DNA from: an uncultured bacterium
Lineage (GTDB): Bacteria > Bacteroidota > Bacteroidia > CAILMK01
Length of the DNA stretch: 7,304 nucleotides
NCBI GenBank assembly: GCA_903835275.1
Contig: CAILMK010000154.1
Span: forward strand, 1-7,304
Direction of reading: 5' to 3'
The position numbers and the translations under genes were made by a program. Below, in pieces: positions 1 through 7,030 of this stretch; position 1 is the stretch's first letter, and every line of letters starts with the position of its first letter. The notes below the pieces were generated by a model, which saw only the letters and a list, made by a program, of their open reading frames with translations, did not search any database and was not told where the DNA came from.

Positions 1-2
1 TG

Positions 3-2618
3 GAAAATAAAACTTATTGTTACCATGTGGTCGCAGTAGATAGCAAGAGCGGATTCTCTTCATCATCGGATAGTGTTTGTGTAACGCCATATATTTTCCC
101 ACGTCCTCTATCTATAGCAACGAAAGTTGTATCTGTAGTTAGTTCCGGAACTACGACAGGGTCTGTTCAGATACAATGGAACAAGAGGCAAAAAGGCGAT
201 ACATTCGCGATAGCATATAGGATTTATCATGCCACCATTGAGAACGGGCCATATACCATGGTGCATGAAGAAACAGATACCAATAAAACCAGTTATATAC
301 AAACCGGAATAAATACTGTTTCACAAAATCATTTTTATTACGTGGTAACTGTAAATGTTTGTGACCTGGAGGCATTCCCGATTGATACGCATAAAACCGT
401 TGTTCTTTCAGTAGCTAATCGCAGCCTGGAGGCAGATCTTCTATGGAATACTTATTACGGATTCAAAGTTTCAGGATATGAAGTTTATCGCTCGGTAAAT
501 GGAGCAGCTTCCCAATTACTGGTAAAGAAAATCCCTAGTGATACTTCTCTAAAAGATCTGAATATCCGTTGCGGACAAAATTATTCGTACAAGATAAAAG
601 CACTTTCAGCAATAGGGATTTATTCATGGTCGGATTCTGTAACAGTTACCGGAACAGATAGCACACCACCTCGAAAAGCTGATATATTGTACGCGAGTGT
701 TACTTCAACCGATACGAAAACAGGTACCATTGATATAGGCTTTAATGCTGCTAATGATATCAATCGCAAGGGGTACATGATATACAGGCAGGATGGCGGA
801 TCAGGAGCATATAGTCTGCTGCAAACTATCAACGATACTTTAAGCACCGGATTAACTTTCACTGATTCCAAGATCAATACATACAAATCACAGTATAGTT
901 ATTACATTAGAACATTTGACAGTTGCGGTAATATTGCCATGCCTTCTGATACGCACACTACTGTTTTACTGAGTGCAGTTCCTGTGAATAACATGAACCT
1001 GATAAACTGGACAAGTTATGTTGGATTTACTTCCTATTCGTACAAACTGGAAAGAATGAGTTCGACTAATCCTGCATGGAAAACACTTGGAATTATCAGT
1101 TCATCAACTACGAATTTTTCAGATTCATTAATTACGTGCCACGTCAAATATACTTACAGGATCACGGTGATTGATGCCAATTCTTCATATACCAGTTTTT
1201 CAAATATTGATACCGCGACAGGTATTAGAAATATTCCTCCGGTACATCCGTATCTGATACTAACCACTGTTACCAAAACTGATATTAATGATGGAAATAT
1301 TTTATTAGAATGGCATCCGTCAGTTACTACGGGCATTGCAACATACTTTATCTATCGCAGTGCTGATGGATTGAACTGGAGAAAAGTGGCGACCGTTCCG
1401 GGTGGAGATACTACATACACAGATAATTTTTTCAACACATACGAGCTGAATTATTATTACAGGATTGAAGCGTATGATTCCTGCGGAAACATCAGTTCGG
1501 ATCCGGGCTTTACAAATACCCACAGAACTATTGGATTAACAACTCATGCAGGTAATTCCGAAACAGATATTTCATGGAACCAATATACAGGTTTCCCTGT
1601 GGCAAAATATAAATTATACCGCGACGGGCAGGTATGGGCTACATTCACAGATACCACATCGCGTTTTGTAGATACACTTGTGATTTGCGGAAAAATGTAT
1701 CATTATTTAATTGTTGGCATAAGTGCTGACAGTACAATGCAAACACTCTCCAACCGCGATAGCGTTGTGACAATAGACCATAAAGCACCAAGAGCAGTTC
1801 ACATTGTAACCGCGACTGTAGATTCTCCGAACCTAAGCATACTTGTTCGCTGGACCAGAACCACTAATTACGATGCACTCAAATATGTGCTCTATCGTAA
1901 ATACGGTGATATTGGAAATTACACCATTGTCCATACCACTACAAATTTGAGCGATACAATGTTTATTGATACCCTGCAAAGTTTCGGTTCCAAACCGCAT
2001 TGCTATATGCTGCAGGTGGTGGATTATTGCGATAACCATAGTCCTGAAAGTAACCAGGGATGTACGATTTATCTGACAGGAAAATCAGATCCGCTCATTC
2101 ATACCCTTAACTGGACTCCTTATAAGAAATGGGGAAAAGGAGTAATGCTTTATAATATCTACCGAAAGGAAGATAGTTCTGAATGGAAACTGATTGCAAA
2201 AACGGACAGCACTACGTATACTTACAAAGATGAAAACCTGACCAATTTTGTAAGAGACCATTGTTACCAGATCGAGGCAGTTGAAGTAAACGGATATTTT
2301 GCCACTTCCAAATCCAATACTATTTGTTTGCAGCAGCCACCAATTATCTTTATGCCGAATGCTTTCAGTCCGGGAACAACTCCGGGCATTAATGATGTAT
2401 TCGGGCCAAAGGGTACTTTCTTCGGAGTATACGATTTGCGCATCTATGACCGATGGGGCGAATTGATCTACCGCACTACATCAGGCATTCCATGGGACGG
2501 CAGGGCAATGGGTGGAGTTATTGCTCCGGAAGGAGTCTATATGTATGAAATAACCGTTCCTGATTATCACGGATTAAAACAGTATCGCTTTAATGGTACA
2601 GTACAGATTATAAAATAG
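3..2618 (+). CDS. Large T9SS-secreted FN3-repeat surface protein with type B (gliding motility-associated) sorting domain, 5'-truncated by the window
   Basis: The reading frame is open to the left edge, so the true start and signal peptide lie outside; 871 residues are visible. The GTG at 27 is not a credible start, because codons 3-26 (E-N-K-T-Y-C-Y-H) already fit the repeat pattern. Eight fibronectin-III-like modules follow a partial one (96-2342), with recurrent motifs such as W..Y.GF...Y.LYR and C..Y.Y.I.A. The last ~91 residues (2343-2615) are a CHU_C/TIGR04131-like domain: FMPNAFSPG, GINDVF, YDRWGELIY, WDG and PEGVYMYEI are visible. Known role of that domain: it directs export through T9SS and attachment at, or release from, the cell surface (type B cargo). 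No catalytic domain is visible, so an adhesin or structural stalk is the likely role, but this is inference. An enzymatic or ligand-binding domain could lie upstream. The TAG stop is followed 16 bases later by a terminator. Confidence 0.9.
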   Translation, partial: ENKTYCYHVVAVDSKSGFSSSSDSVCVTPYIFPRPLSIATKVVSVVSSGTTTGSVQIQWNKRQKGDTFAIAYRIYHATIENGPYTMVHEETDTNKTSYIQTGINTVSQNHFYYVVTVNVCDLEAFPIDTHKTVVLSVANRSLEADLLWNTYYGFKVSGYEVYRSVNGAASQLLVKKIPSDTSLKDLNIRCGQNYSYKIKALSAIGIYSWSDSVTVTGTDSTPPRKADILYASVTSTDTKTGTIDIGFNAANDINRKGYMIYRQDGGSGAYSLLQTINDTLSTGLTFTDSKINTYKSQYSYYIRTFDSCGNIAMPSDTHTTVLLSAVPVNNMNLINWTSYVGFTSYSYKLERMSSTNPAWKTLGIISSSTTNFSDSLITCHVKYTYRITVIDANSSYTSFSNIDTATGIRNIPPVHPYLILTTVTKTDINDGNILLEWHPSVTTGIATYFIYRSADGLNWRKVATVPGGDTTYTDNFFNTYELNYYYRIEAYDSCGNISSDPGFTNTHRTIGLTTHAGNSETDISWNQYTGFPVAKYKLYRDGQVWATFTDTTSRFVDTLVICGKMYHYLIVGISADSTMQTLSNRDSVVTIDHKAPRAVHIVTATVDSPNLSILVRWTRTTNYDALKYVLYRKYGDIGNYTIVHTTTNLSDTMFIDTLQSFGSKPHCYMLQVVDYCDNHSPESNQGCTIYLTGKSDPLIHTLNWTPYKKWGKGVMLYNIYRKEDSSEWKLIAKTDSTTYTYKDENLTNFVRDHCYQIEAVEVNGYFATSKSNTICLQQPPIIFMPNAFSPGTTPGINDVFGPKGTFFGVYDLRIYDRWGELIYRTTSGIPWDGRAMGGVIAPEGVYMYEITVPDYHGLKQYRFNGTVQIIK
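96..2342 (+). repeat. Protein-level tandem repeat: four pairs of alternating FN3-like modules
   Basis: Approximate module limits are A 96-413, B 414-671, C 672-980, D 981-1241, E 1242-1550, F 1551-1790, G 1791-2084 and H 2085-2342. Odd modules (98-106 residues) start with a V.T.T.T..G.I.I.W-like strand; most carry a D.C.N-like element and end in T(H).T..L. Even modules (80-87 residues) start with L.W..Y.GF, carry C..Y.Y.I.A and mostly end S.SD...T....PP. The unit of repetition is therefore the pair (~185-190 residues). The copies are diverged at DNA level, so this is an old duplication kept by selection. The fold assignment rests on pattern only. Confidence 0.75.
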
Positions 2619-2634
2619 AAATAAATCAGAGAAT

Positions 2635-2672
2635 AAAAAGGCTTGCAAATTATGGAATTTGCAAGCCTTTTT
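2635..2672 (+). terminator. Intrinsic terminator after the FN3-repeat gene
   Basis: A perfect 17-bp inverted repeat (2635-2651 with 2656-2672) flanks a 4-base loop. The core is GGCTTGCAAATT/AATTTGCAAGCC, with an A-run on the left and a T-run on the right, so it could terminate transcription in both directions. It sits 16 bases after the stop codon of the upstream gene. Confidence 0.9.
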
Positions 2673-2682
2673 ATTTAGAAAA

Positions 2683-2760
2683 CTTTCACCGTCCGGTCTA
2701 TACCTGTTGCGCTACCCTGATAAAGACACAAGCTGGAATGGCAAGTTTATGAAAGATTAA
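2683..2760 (+). pseudogene. Remnant: C-terminal end of a T9SS type A sorting domain
   Basis: A 25-codon frame ending in TAA reads ...SPSGLYLLRYPDKD... and ends WNGKFMKD. This is the canonical end of a type A T9SS sorting domain (PSGLYLL ... GKF.K.). From the YLL tyrosine to the stop it has exactly the same length as the end of the intact gene at 2929-5151 (YLL...WNGKFIKE), with about 10 of 19 residues identical and a shared 15-base stretch (CTGGAATGGCAAGTT at 2733-2747 and 5124-5138). There is no start codon, and the frame loses any resemblance to the domain upstream of ~2683, where the preceding gene's terminator hairpin begins. I read it as the leftover 3' end of a deleted or rearranged cargo gene, still followed by its own terminator. 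It is unlikely to be translated. Confidence 0.75.
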
Positions 2761-2784
2761 TTTAGTGAGCGCATAAATTGAAAA

Positions 2785-2815
2785 CCCCTCCTATTCACAA
2801 GATTTGGAGGGGCTT
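2785..2815 (+). terminator. Probable intrinsic terminator of the vanished gene
   Basis: CCCCTCC at 2785-2791 pairs with GGAGGGG at 2806-2812 around a 14-base loop, followed by a short T-run (CTTTGCATTT). It lies 24 bases after the TAA of the sorting-domain remnant, the expected place for that gene's terminator. It is weaker than the other two hairpins because of the large loop and broken T-run. Confidence 0.6.
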
Positions 2816-2873
2816 TGCATTTAAACTATATCAGCAATTACCCGTTAATAAGCGAATAAACAAAAAAATAATG

Positions 2874-2902
2874 TTACCTGTTATAAAAAAACAATACCTT
2901 CG
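2874..2902 (+). promoter_or_regulatory. Possible Bacteroidota-type promoter for the Omp28-like gene
   Basis: TACCTTCG at 2895-2902 matches the -7 consensus TAnnTTTG at all but one fixed position. A weak TTA (2874-2876) lies 18 bases upstream in place of the TTG -33 element. The region between is A-rich. This would give an mRNA leader of about 20 bases before the ATG at 2929, with no obvious Shine-Dalgarno sequence, as is usual in this phylum. Apart from the hairpins, the gene remnant and this site, nothing else is recognisable in 2619-2928. Confidence 0.4.
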
Positions 2903-2928
2903 TAGTAAATAATAACTTCAGACAAATC

Positions 2929-5151
2929 ATGAAAAAAACATTTTATTTAATCGCATTCGGTTTGGCACTGTTTAGCGTCAGTGTTTCTGCGCAATACACA
3001 GCCTATCAAACGACAGGTGTATCAGCTCCCTATTCAAATTTTAATGTTGCTGTAGCTGCCGGCCAGTCTATACTGGGCAATACGACCAGCAGCACGGACC
3101 AGAAACTTTCCAGCTGGCAAACATTGCCTTTTTCGTTCTCTTATTCCGGAAAAACCGTTACCGGATATTACGCCAGTGATAATGGTTATATCACTTTCGA
3201 TAAAAACGCAACTACCAGTGTGAAAAAGAATGACACACTTCCTTCCAGCGGTGCCCCAAAAAATGCAATCTTCGCATTTTGGCAGGATTTGATTATTCCT
3301 GCAAACTATACATCAACTTCAACCGGACAAACTTTTCCGTTCAGTGTCAGGACCTATACATATGGTACTGCACCAAACAGGGTACATGTAATACAATGGT
3401 TTGGTGTAACCAATACTTCTGTTGGCTCACCAACCGATTTCAGCAAGGGTATTTATTTTTCAATCCGCATCAACGAATGCGGGTCATTTGAGGTTGTCCA
3501 TGATTTCAAAGGCGCCAATTCCGGTTCCTTTAATGCTACCATAGGTTGCACCAGTACAGATGGAAAATCAGGATTCTATGTAAATGGCAGCCCGACCCTT
3601 GATTTCCCATCCTCTGCTAACGGTGCACCAAGTAATGCTGTAGTTTATACTTTCATTGACAATTCAGTGAATTATGATTTATCAACCAATAGCATTGATA
3701 ATTTTTTAGGGTCATATACAAAGGGTTCAAAGGTTGATATCAGTACAACCATTCAAAATTTTGGATCCACTGACATCACTTCCTTTAATATCAAGTATCA
3801 GGTGGACAATGGTTCTGTTGTTAATGAAAGTGTTAGCTCAGTTACTATTACTCCCGGATCCACTTATAGTTATACATTCAATACCCAATATTCGGCAGTA
3901 GCCGGGAGCCATACACTGATGGTATCTATTGCAGACTCCACCCTGGACGGAACAAATGCAGATTTCAGGTCATGCAATAATGTTCAGACAAGGAAATTTT
4001 ACGTACCCATTGGTGGAAAAAACATTACAATGAAGCCATTGCTCGAATATTTCACCGGAGCGTGGTGCGGATATTGCCCAAATGGGGAAGCAGCATCCAT
4101 TGGTGTTGAAAGCTCTTATTCTGATGCAGCCATTGTCGCAGTACACGGACCTTTAAGTTATGGATCCACCAATGATCAAATGATGGTCACAGCTTCAGGG
4201 CCAATTACAGCCGCTTATAATGTTGGATTCCCAAGCGCTACCTTTAGCAGGAATCCTATTAGCAACGGCACCACTACTGCCCTCGCATTTGGGGTTAGTA
4301 CAAGCTCTCCGGGAACCCAGTGGCTTCCGTATTACAAGGCAATCGCTAACCTGTATACTCCGGTGAGCCTTAATGTTAACAAAACTTATAATGCAAGTTC
4401 ACAAACTGTGGATATAGATGTATCAGCAGATTTTGAAGACTACGCATATCCGGGCGATATCCGCCTTACAGTCTATATCGTTGAGGATAGCGTTAAAGGT
4501 ACCGGACAAGGTTGGGACCAGCACAACTATATGTATGCAGTTTCAGGATCTCCTTACTATGGCAAGGGCACTGTAGACCCATCAAATTCCAGCTTTTCAT
4601 GGATGAAAGGTTTTTACCACAGGAATGTGCTCAGGGCTATCCTTACTGCGGACGGAGCAAATACATCTCCATATTCCCCAACCTGGGGAGATTCCGGCAT
4701 CATTCCTAAGGTTCCGGTGCCGGGAACCACTTACAAGGCTAAGTACACAGGAGTGGACGTTTCAAGTTATAACCCTGACCGTGTAAAGATCATTGCCTTC
4801 TTAAATAATTTCGATCCTGCCAATCTTGGAAATTGCAACGTCATTAATACGTCTAATTCCGTTGGATTATTCTCTCCAAATATTACTACCGGCATTGAAT
4901 CTGCAAACAACCATGATAATGCACTTTCAATTTTCCCGAATCCTGCTCAAAACACTTTGCATGTACGGTTAAATGATGGCAGTCAAAATTCAACACTTAC
5001 AATCACTGATATATCAGGAAAAACAGTGATGGTAAAAAATATTATTTCCCTTAATTCCGACCTGGATATTTCTGAATTACCACAGGGAATGTACCTTTTG
5101 CATAGCCAGAGCAAAAATGCTACCTGGAATGGCAAGTTCATAAAGGAATAA
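2929..5151 (+). CDS. Secreted multidomain protein with Omp28-like thioredoxin-fold domain and T9SS type A sorting domain
   Basis: 740 residues, complete. Residues 1-22 are a Sec signal peptide (MKK, hydrophobic core, VSAQ) with likely cleavage before Y23. Residues ~23-245 form a beta-rich N-terminal domain with YYASDNGYITF, a FAFWQDL segment and FSIRINECGSFEVVHDF, a pattern seen in large Bacteroidota exported proteins; no function is assigned. Residues ~250-360 resemble a CARDB/Ig-like domain. Residues ~365-645 resemble the Omp28 family: LLEYFTGAWCGYCPNGEA places a CxxC pair at C380 and C383, and VGFPS (residues 432-436) supplies a plausible cis-proline loop, so the site could be redox-active. 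Residues ~665-740 are the type A sorting domain (SIFPNPAQNTL, ITDISGKTV, LPQGMYLL, GKFIKE), which routes the protein through T9SS to the surface or medium. Disulfide or thiol chemistry outside the cell is inferred, not shown. The ATG is supported by the signal peptide. The gene appears monocistronic. Confidence 0.88.
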   Translation: MKKTFYLIAFGLALFSVSVSAQYTAYQTTGVSAPYSNFNVAVAAGQSILGNTTSSTDQKLSSWQTLPFSFSYSGKTVTGYYASDNGYITFDKNATTSVKKNDTLPSSGAPKNAIFAFWQDLIIPANYTSTSTGQTFPFSVRTYTYGTAPNRVHVIQWFGVTNTSVGSPTDFSKGIYFSIRINECGSFEVVHDFKGANSGSFNATIGCTSTDGKSGFYVNGSPTLDFPSSANGAPSNAVVYTFIDNSVNYDLSTNSIDNFLGSYTKGSKVDISTTIQNFGSTDITSFNIKYQVDNGSVVNESVSSVTITPGSTYSYTFNTQYSAVAGSHTLMVSIADSTLDGTNADFRSCNNVQTRKFYVPIGGKNITMKPLLEYFTGAWCGYCPNGEAASIGVESSYSDAAIVAVHGPLSYGSTNDQMMVTASGPITAAYNVGFPSATFSRNPISNGTTTALAFGVSTSSPGTQWLPYYKAIANLYTPVSLNVNKTYNASSQTVDIDVSADFEDYAYPGDIRLTVYIVEDSVKGTGQGWDQHNYMYAVSGSPYYGKGTVDPSNSSFSWMKGFYHRNVLRAILTADGANTSPYSPTWGDSGIIPKVPVPGTTYKAKYTGVDVSSYNPDRVKIIAFLNNFDPANLGNCNVINTSNSVGLFSPNITTGIESANNHDNALSIFPNPAQNTLHVRLNDGSQNSTLTITDISGKTVMVKNIISLNSDLDISELPQGMYLLHSQSKNATWNGKFIKE

Positions 5152-5166
5152 GTAAACTAAATAATT

Positions 5167-5210
5167 AAATCAAAAGCCCCCAATTCTTTAGAATTGGGGG
5201 CTTTTGATTT
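5167..5210 (+). terminator. Strong intrinsic terminator after the Omp28-like gene
   Basis: A perfect 20-bp inverted repeat (5167-5186 with 5191-5210) surrounds a 4-base loop. The GC-rich core is GCCCCCAATTC/GAATTGGGGGC, with A-rich sequence before and CTTTTGATTT after. Its symmetry would allow termination from either side. It lies 15 bases after the stop codon and separates this gene from the carboxylase. Confidence 0.93.
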
Positions 5211-5319
5211 ATAACTGAAGTCCAATATTTTCTTTCTGATTTTTCCGTGACTTTTGAGTTTTAGATATTTTCCATTGCCCTTATTCCATTTGTCCCCCGT
5301 CACTTGTCCCTTTTTTCAT

Positions 5320-5327
5320 TAATTTTG
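5320..5327 (+). promoter_or_regulatory. Perfect -7 element TAATTTTG next to the carboxylase start
   Basis: TAATTTTG matches the Bacteroidota -7 consensus TAnnTTTG at every fixed position and ends 4 bases before the ATG at 5332. If transcription starts about 7 bases after the final G, the mRNA would begin at or within the start codon, i.e. be leaderless. No TTG lies at the usual 17-23 base spacing; the nearest TTGs start at 5304 (spacer 13) and 5290 (spacer 27). No Shine-Dalgarno sequence is visible. Confidence 0.55.
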
Positions 5328-5331
5328 CGCT

Positions 5332-6972
5332 ATGACGACGAAAACGACTAAGGAAATCAGTCCAAACGAACTAGAAAACCGTGCCCAACTCAATGAAGTT
5401 GAAAAACGCCTTTCTAAAATTCATGAAGGTGGCGGTGCAAAAAGTGCTGCCAAACAGAAGGAAATGGGCAAGTTGCTTGCCAGGGAGCGCGTAGCTTATT
5501 TGCTGGATAAAAATTCAGAATTTTTAGAGATAGGAGCCTTCGCAGGCGACGGTATGTACATAGATGAAGGCGGATGCCCTGCAGGCGGCGTTGTTGCAGG
5601 CATAGGGCGTGTTAGCGGCAGGCTATGCATGGTAGTAGCCAATGATGCCACCGTAAAAGCGGGTGCATGGTTTCCTATCACTGCAAAAAAGAACCTGCGT
5701 GCACAGGAAATAGCGATGGAAAACCGTCTTCCGATAATCTACCTCGTGGATAGTGCGGGAGTATACCTCCCAATGCAGGACGAGATCTTTCCGGATAAGG
5801 AGCACTTTGGCAGGATGTTCAGGAATAACGCCATCATGTCCTCCGAGGGAATTATACAGATAGCTGCTATTATGGGCAGTTGCGTGGCGGGCGGAGCTTA
5901 TCTGCCTATCATGAGCGACGAAGCACTGATCGTTGATAAAACAGGATCCATCTTCCTGGCAGGGCCTTATCTTGTAAAAGCCGCCATAGGCGAAGAGGTG
6001 GACCAGGAAACGCTCGGCGGAGCTACTACACAAAGTGAAATATCAGGCGTTACCGATAATAAATATCCGAATGACGAAGCATGCCTGGATGCCATCAAAA
6101 AAATGATGGATAAGATCGGCGATTTTGAAAAGGCGGGATTTAACCGTGAAGCCCCTGCCCCACCGAAAAAAGATCCGGCAGAAATGATGAGTATATTTCC
6201 GGCATTGCGTTCCAAACCTTACGATACGCTTGAGATAATAGAACGACTTGTTGATGATAGCGACTTCCAGCAATACAAGGAAGGCTATGGACAAACCATC
6301 ACCTGTGGATACGCACGCATAGATGGCTGGGCTGTGGGTATTGTAGCAAATAACCGCAAAGTGGTAAAAAGCAAAAAAGGCGAAATGCAGGTAGGTGGTG
6401 TGATCTACTCCGATTCCGCTGACAAGGCGGCGCGATTTATTATGATATGCAACCAGAAGAAAATTCCGCTTGTGTTTTTACAGGACGTAACAGGCTTTAT
6501 GGTGGGTTCGCGTTCGGAGCAGGGTGGTATCATTAAGGACGGTGCAAAACTTGTGAATGCTGTTGCCAATTCAGTGGTACCGAAATTTACCATCATCACA
6601 GGAAACTCTTATGGTGCCGGAAATTATGCCATGTGTGGCAAAGCCTACGATCCACGCCTGATAGTTGGATGGCCGGGAGCCAAGATAGCAGTGATGGGCG
6701 GAGAACAGGCAGCGAAAGTTTTATTGCAAATACAGGTTGCCACTTTAAAAACGAAAGGCGAGATCATAGATCCTGAAAAAGAAAAGGAACTGCTTAAAAT
6801 GATCACTGACCGCTACGAAAAGCAAACGACTCCTTTCTATGCAGCAGCCCGCTTATGGATTGATGCCATCATAGATCCGCTGAAAACGCGCGAATGGATT
6901 TCTGTAGGCATTGAAGCAGCCAACCACGCTCCTATCACCAAGAGGTTTAATGTGGGCGTGCTGCAAACGTAG
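5332..6972 (+). CDS. Acyl-CoA carboxylase carboxyltransferase (beta) subunit, methylcrotonyl-CoA carboxylase beta-like
   Basis: 546 residues, the full family length. Known role of the family: transfer of CO2 from carboxybiotin to an acyl-CoA, working with a separate biotin carboxylase/biotin-carrier alpha subunit in the cytoplasm. In the methylcrotonyl-CoA branch this serves leucine breakdown. Visible in the N-terminal half: KLLARERV (47-54), ANDATVKAG (103-111), KKNLRAQEIAMENRLP (119-134), FPDKEHFGR (153-161), the acyl-CoA-side oxyanion region MGSCVAGGAYLP (181-192) and FLAGPYLVKAAIGEEV (208-223). In the C-terminal half: FLQDVTGFMVG (382-392), KDGAKLVNAVA (402-412), the carboxybiotin-side SYGAGNYAMCGKAYDPR (426-442) and VMGGEQAA (454-461). 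Both active-site halves are intact. The shared HFGR, SYGAGNY and MGGEQAA blocks favour the MCC-beta branch over propionyl-CoA carboxylase, but substrate is not certain; propionyl-, geranyl- or broad-range acyl-CoA use remains possible. No alpha subunit is adjacent in the window. Confidence 0.93.
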   Translation: MTTKTTKEISPNELENRAQLNEVEKRLSKIHEGGGAKSAAKQKEMGKLLARERVAYLLDKNSEFLEIGAFAGDGMYIDEGGCPAGGVVAGIGRVSGRLCMVVANDATVKAGAWFPITAKKNLRAQEIAMENRLPIIYLVDSAGVYLPMQDEIFPDKEHFGRMFRNNAIMSSEGIIQIAAIMGSCVAGGAYLPIMSDEALIVDKTGSIFLAGPYLVKAAIGEEVDQETLGGATTQSEISGVTDNKYPNDEACLDAIKKMMDKIGDFEKAGFNREAPAPPKKDPAEMMSIFPALRSKPYDTLEIIERLVDDSDFQQYKEGYGQTITCGYARIDGWAVGIVANNRKVVKSKKGEMQVGGVIYSDSADKAARFIMICNQKKIPLVFLQDVTGFMVGSRSEQGGIIKDGAKLVNAVANSVVPKFTIITGNSYGAGNYAMCGKAYDPRLIVGWPGAKIAVMGGEQAAKVLLQIQVATLKTKGEIIDPEKEKELLKMITDRYEKQTTPFYAAARLWIDAIIDPLKTREWISVGIEAANHAPITKRFNVGVLQT

Positions 6973-6998
6973 TCTTAAATATCGAATGATGAATATTG

Positions 6999-7012
6999 TC
7001 CGCCGCGGCGGA
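6999..7012. repeat. GC-only-core perfect palindrome TCCGCCGCGGCGGA
   Basis: A 14-base perfect palindrome with a 12-base core made only of G and C, set in AT-rich flanks (AATATCGAATGATGAATATTG before, TTGAAGTAAAAG after). It lies in the 58-base gap between the carboxylase and the next gene. No T-run follows on either strand, so it is not a normal intrinsic terminator. It could be a dispersed palindromic repeat or a protein-binding site. Confidence 0.6.
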
Positions 7013-7030
7013 TTGAAGTAAAAGACCATT

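Noticed and set aside
27..29. GTG as the start codon of the first gene
   Set aside because: The frame is open to the left edge and codons 3-26 continue the FN3-like pattern (TYCYHVVAVD), and no signal peptide follows the GTG, so the gene begins outside the window.
96..2342. CRISPR-like or recent DNA tandem repeat
   Set aside because: The periodicity is seen only in the protein; the copies have no long identical DNA stretches or constant spacers.
5623..6033. 136-codon open frame on the minus strand inside the carboxylase gene
   Set aside because: It lies wholly antisense to strongly conserved carboxyltransferase coding sequence, and its translation is rich in Cys, His and Ser with no recognisable domain; it is a by-product of the codon use of the real gene.
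6999..7012. Intrinsic terminator for the carboxylase gene
   Set aside because: The palindrome can form a hairpin, but neither strand has a following T-run.
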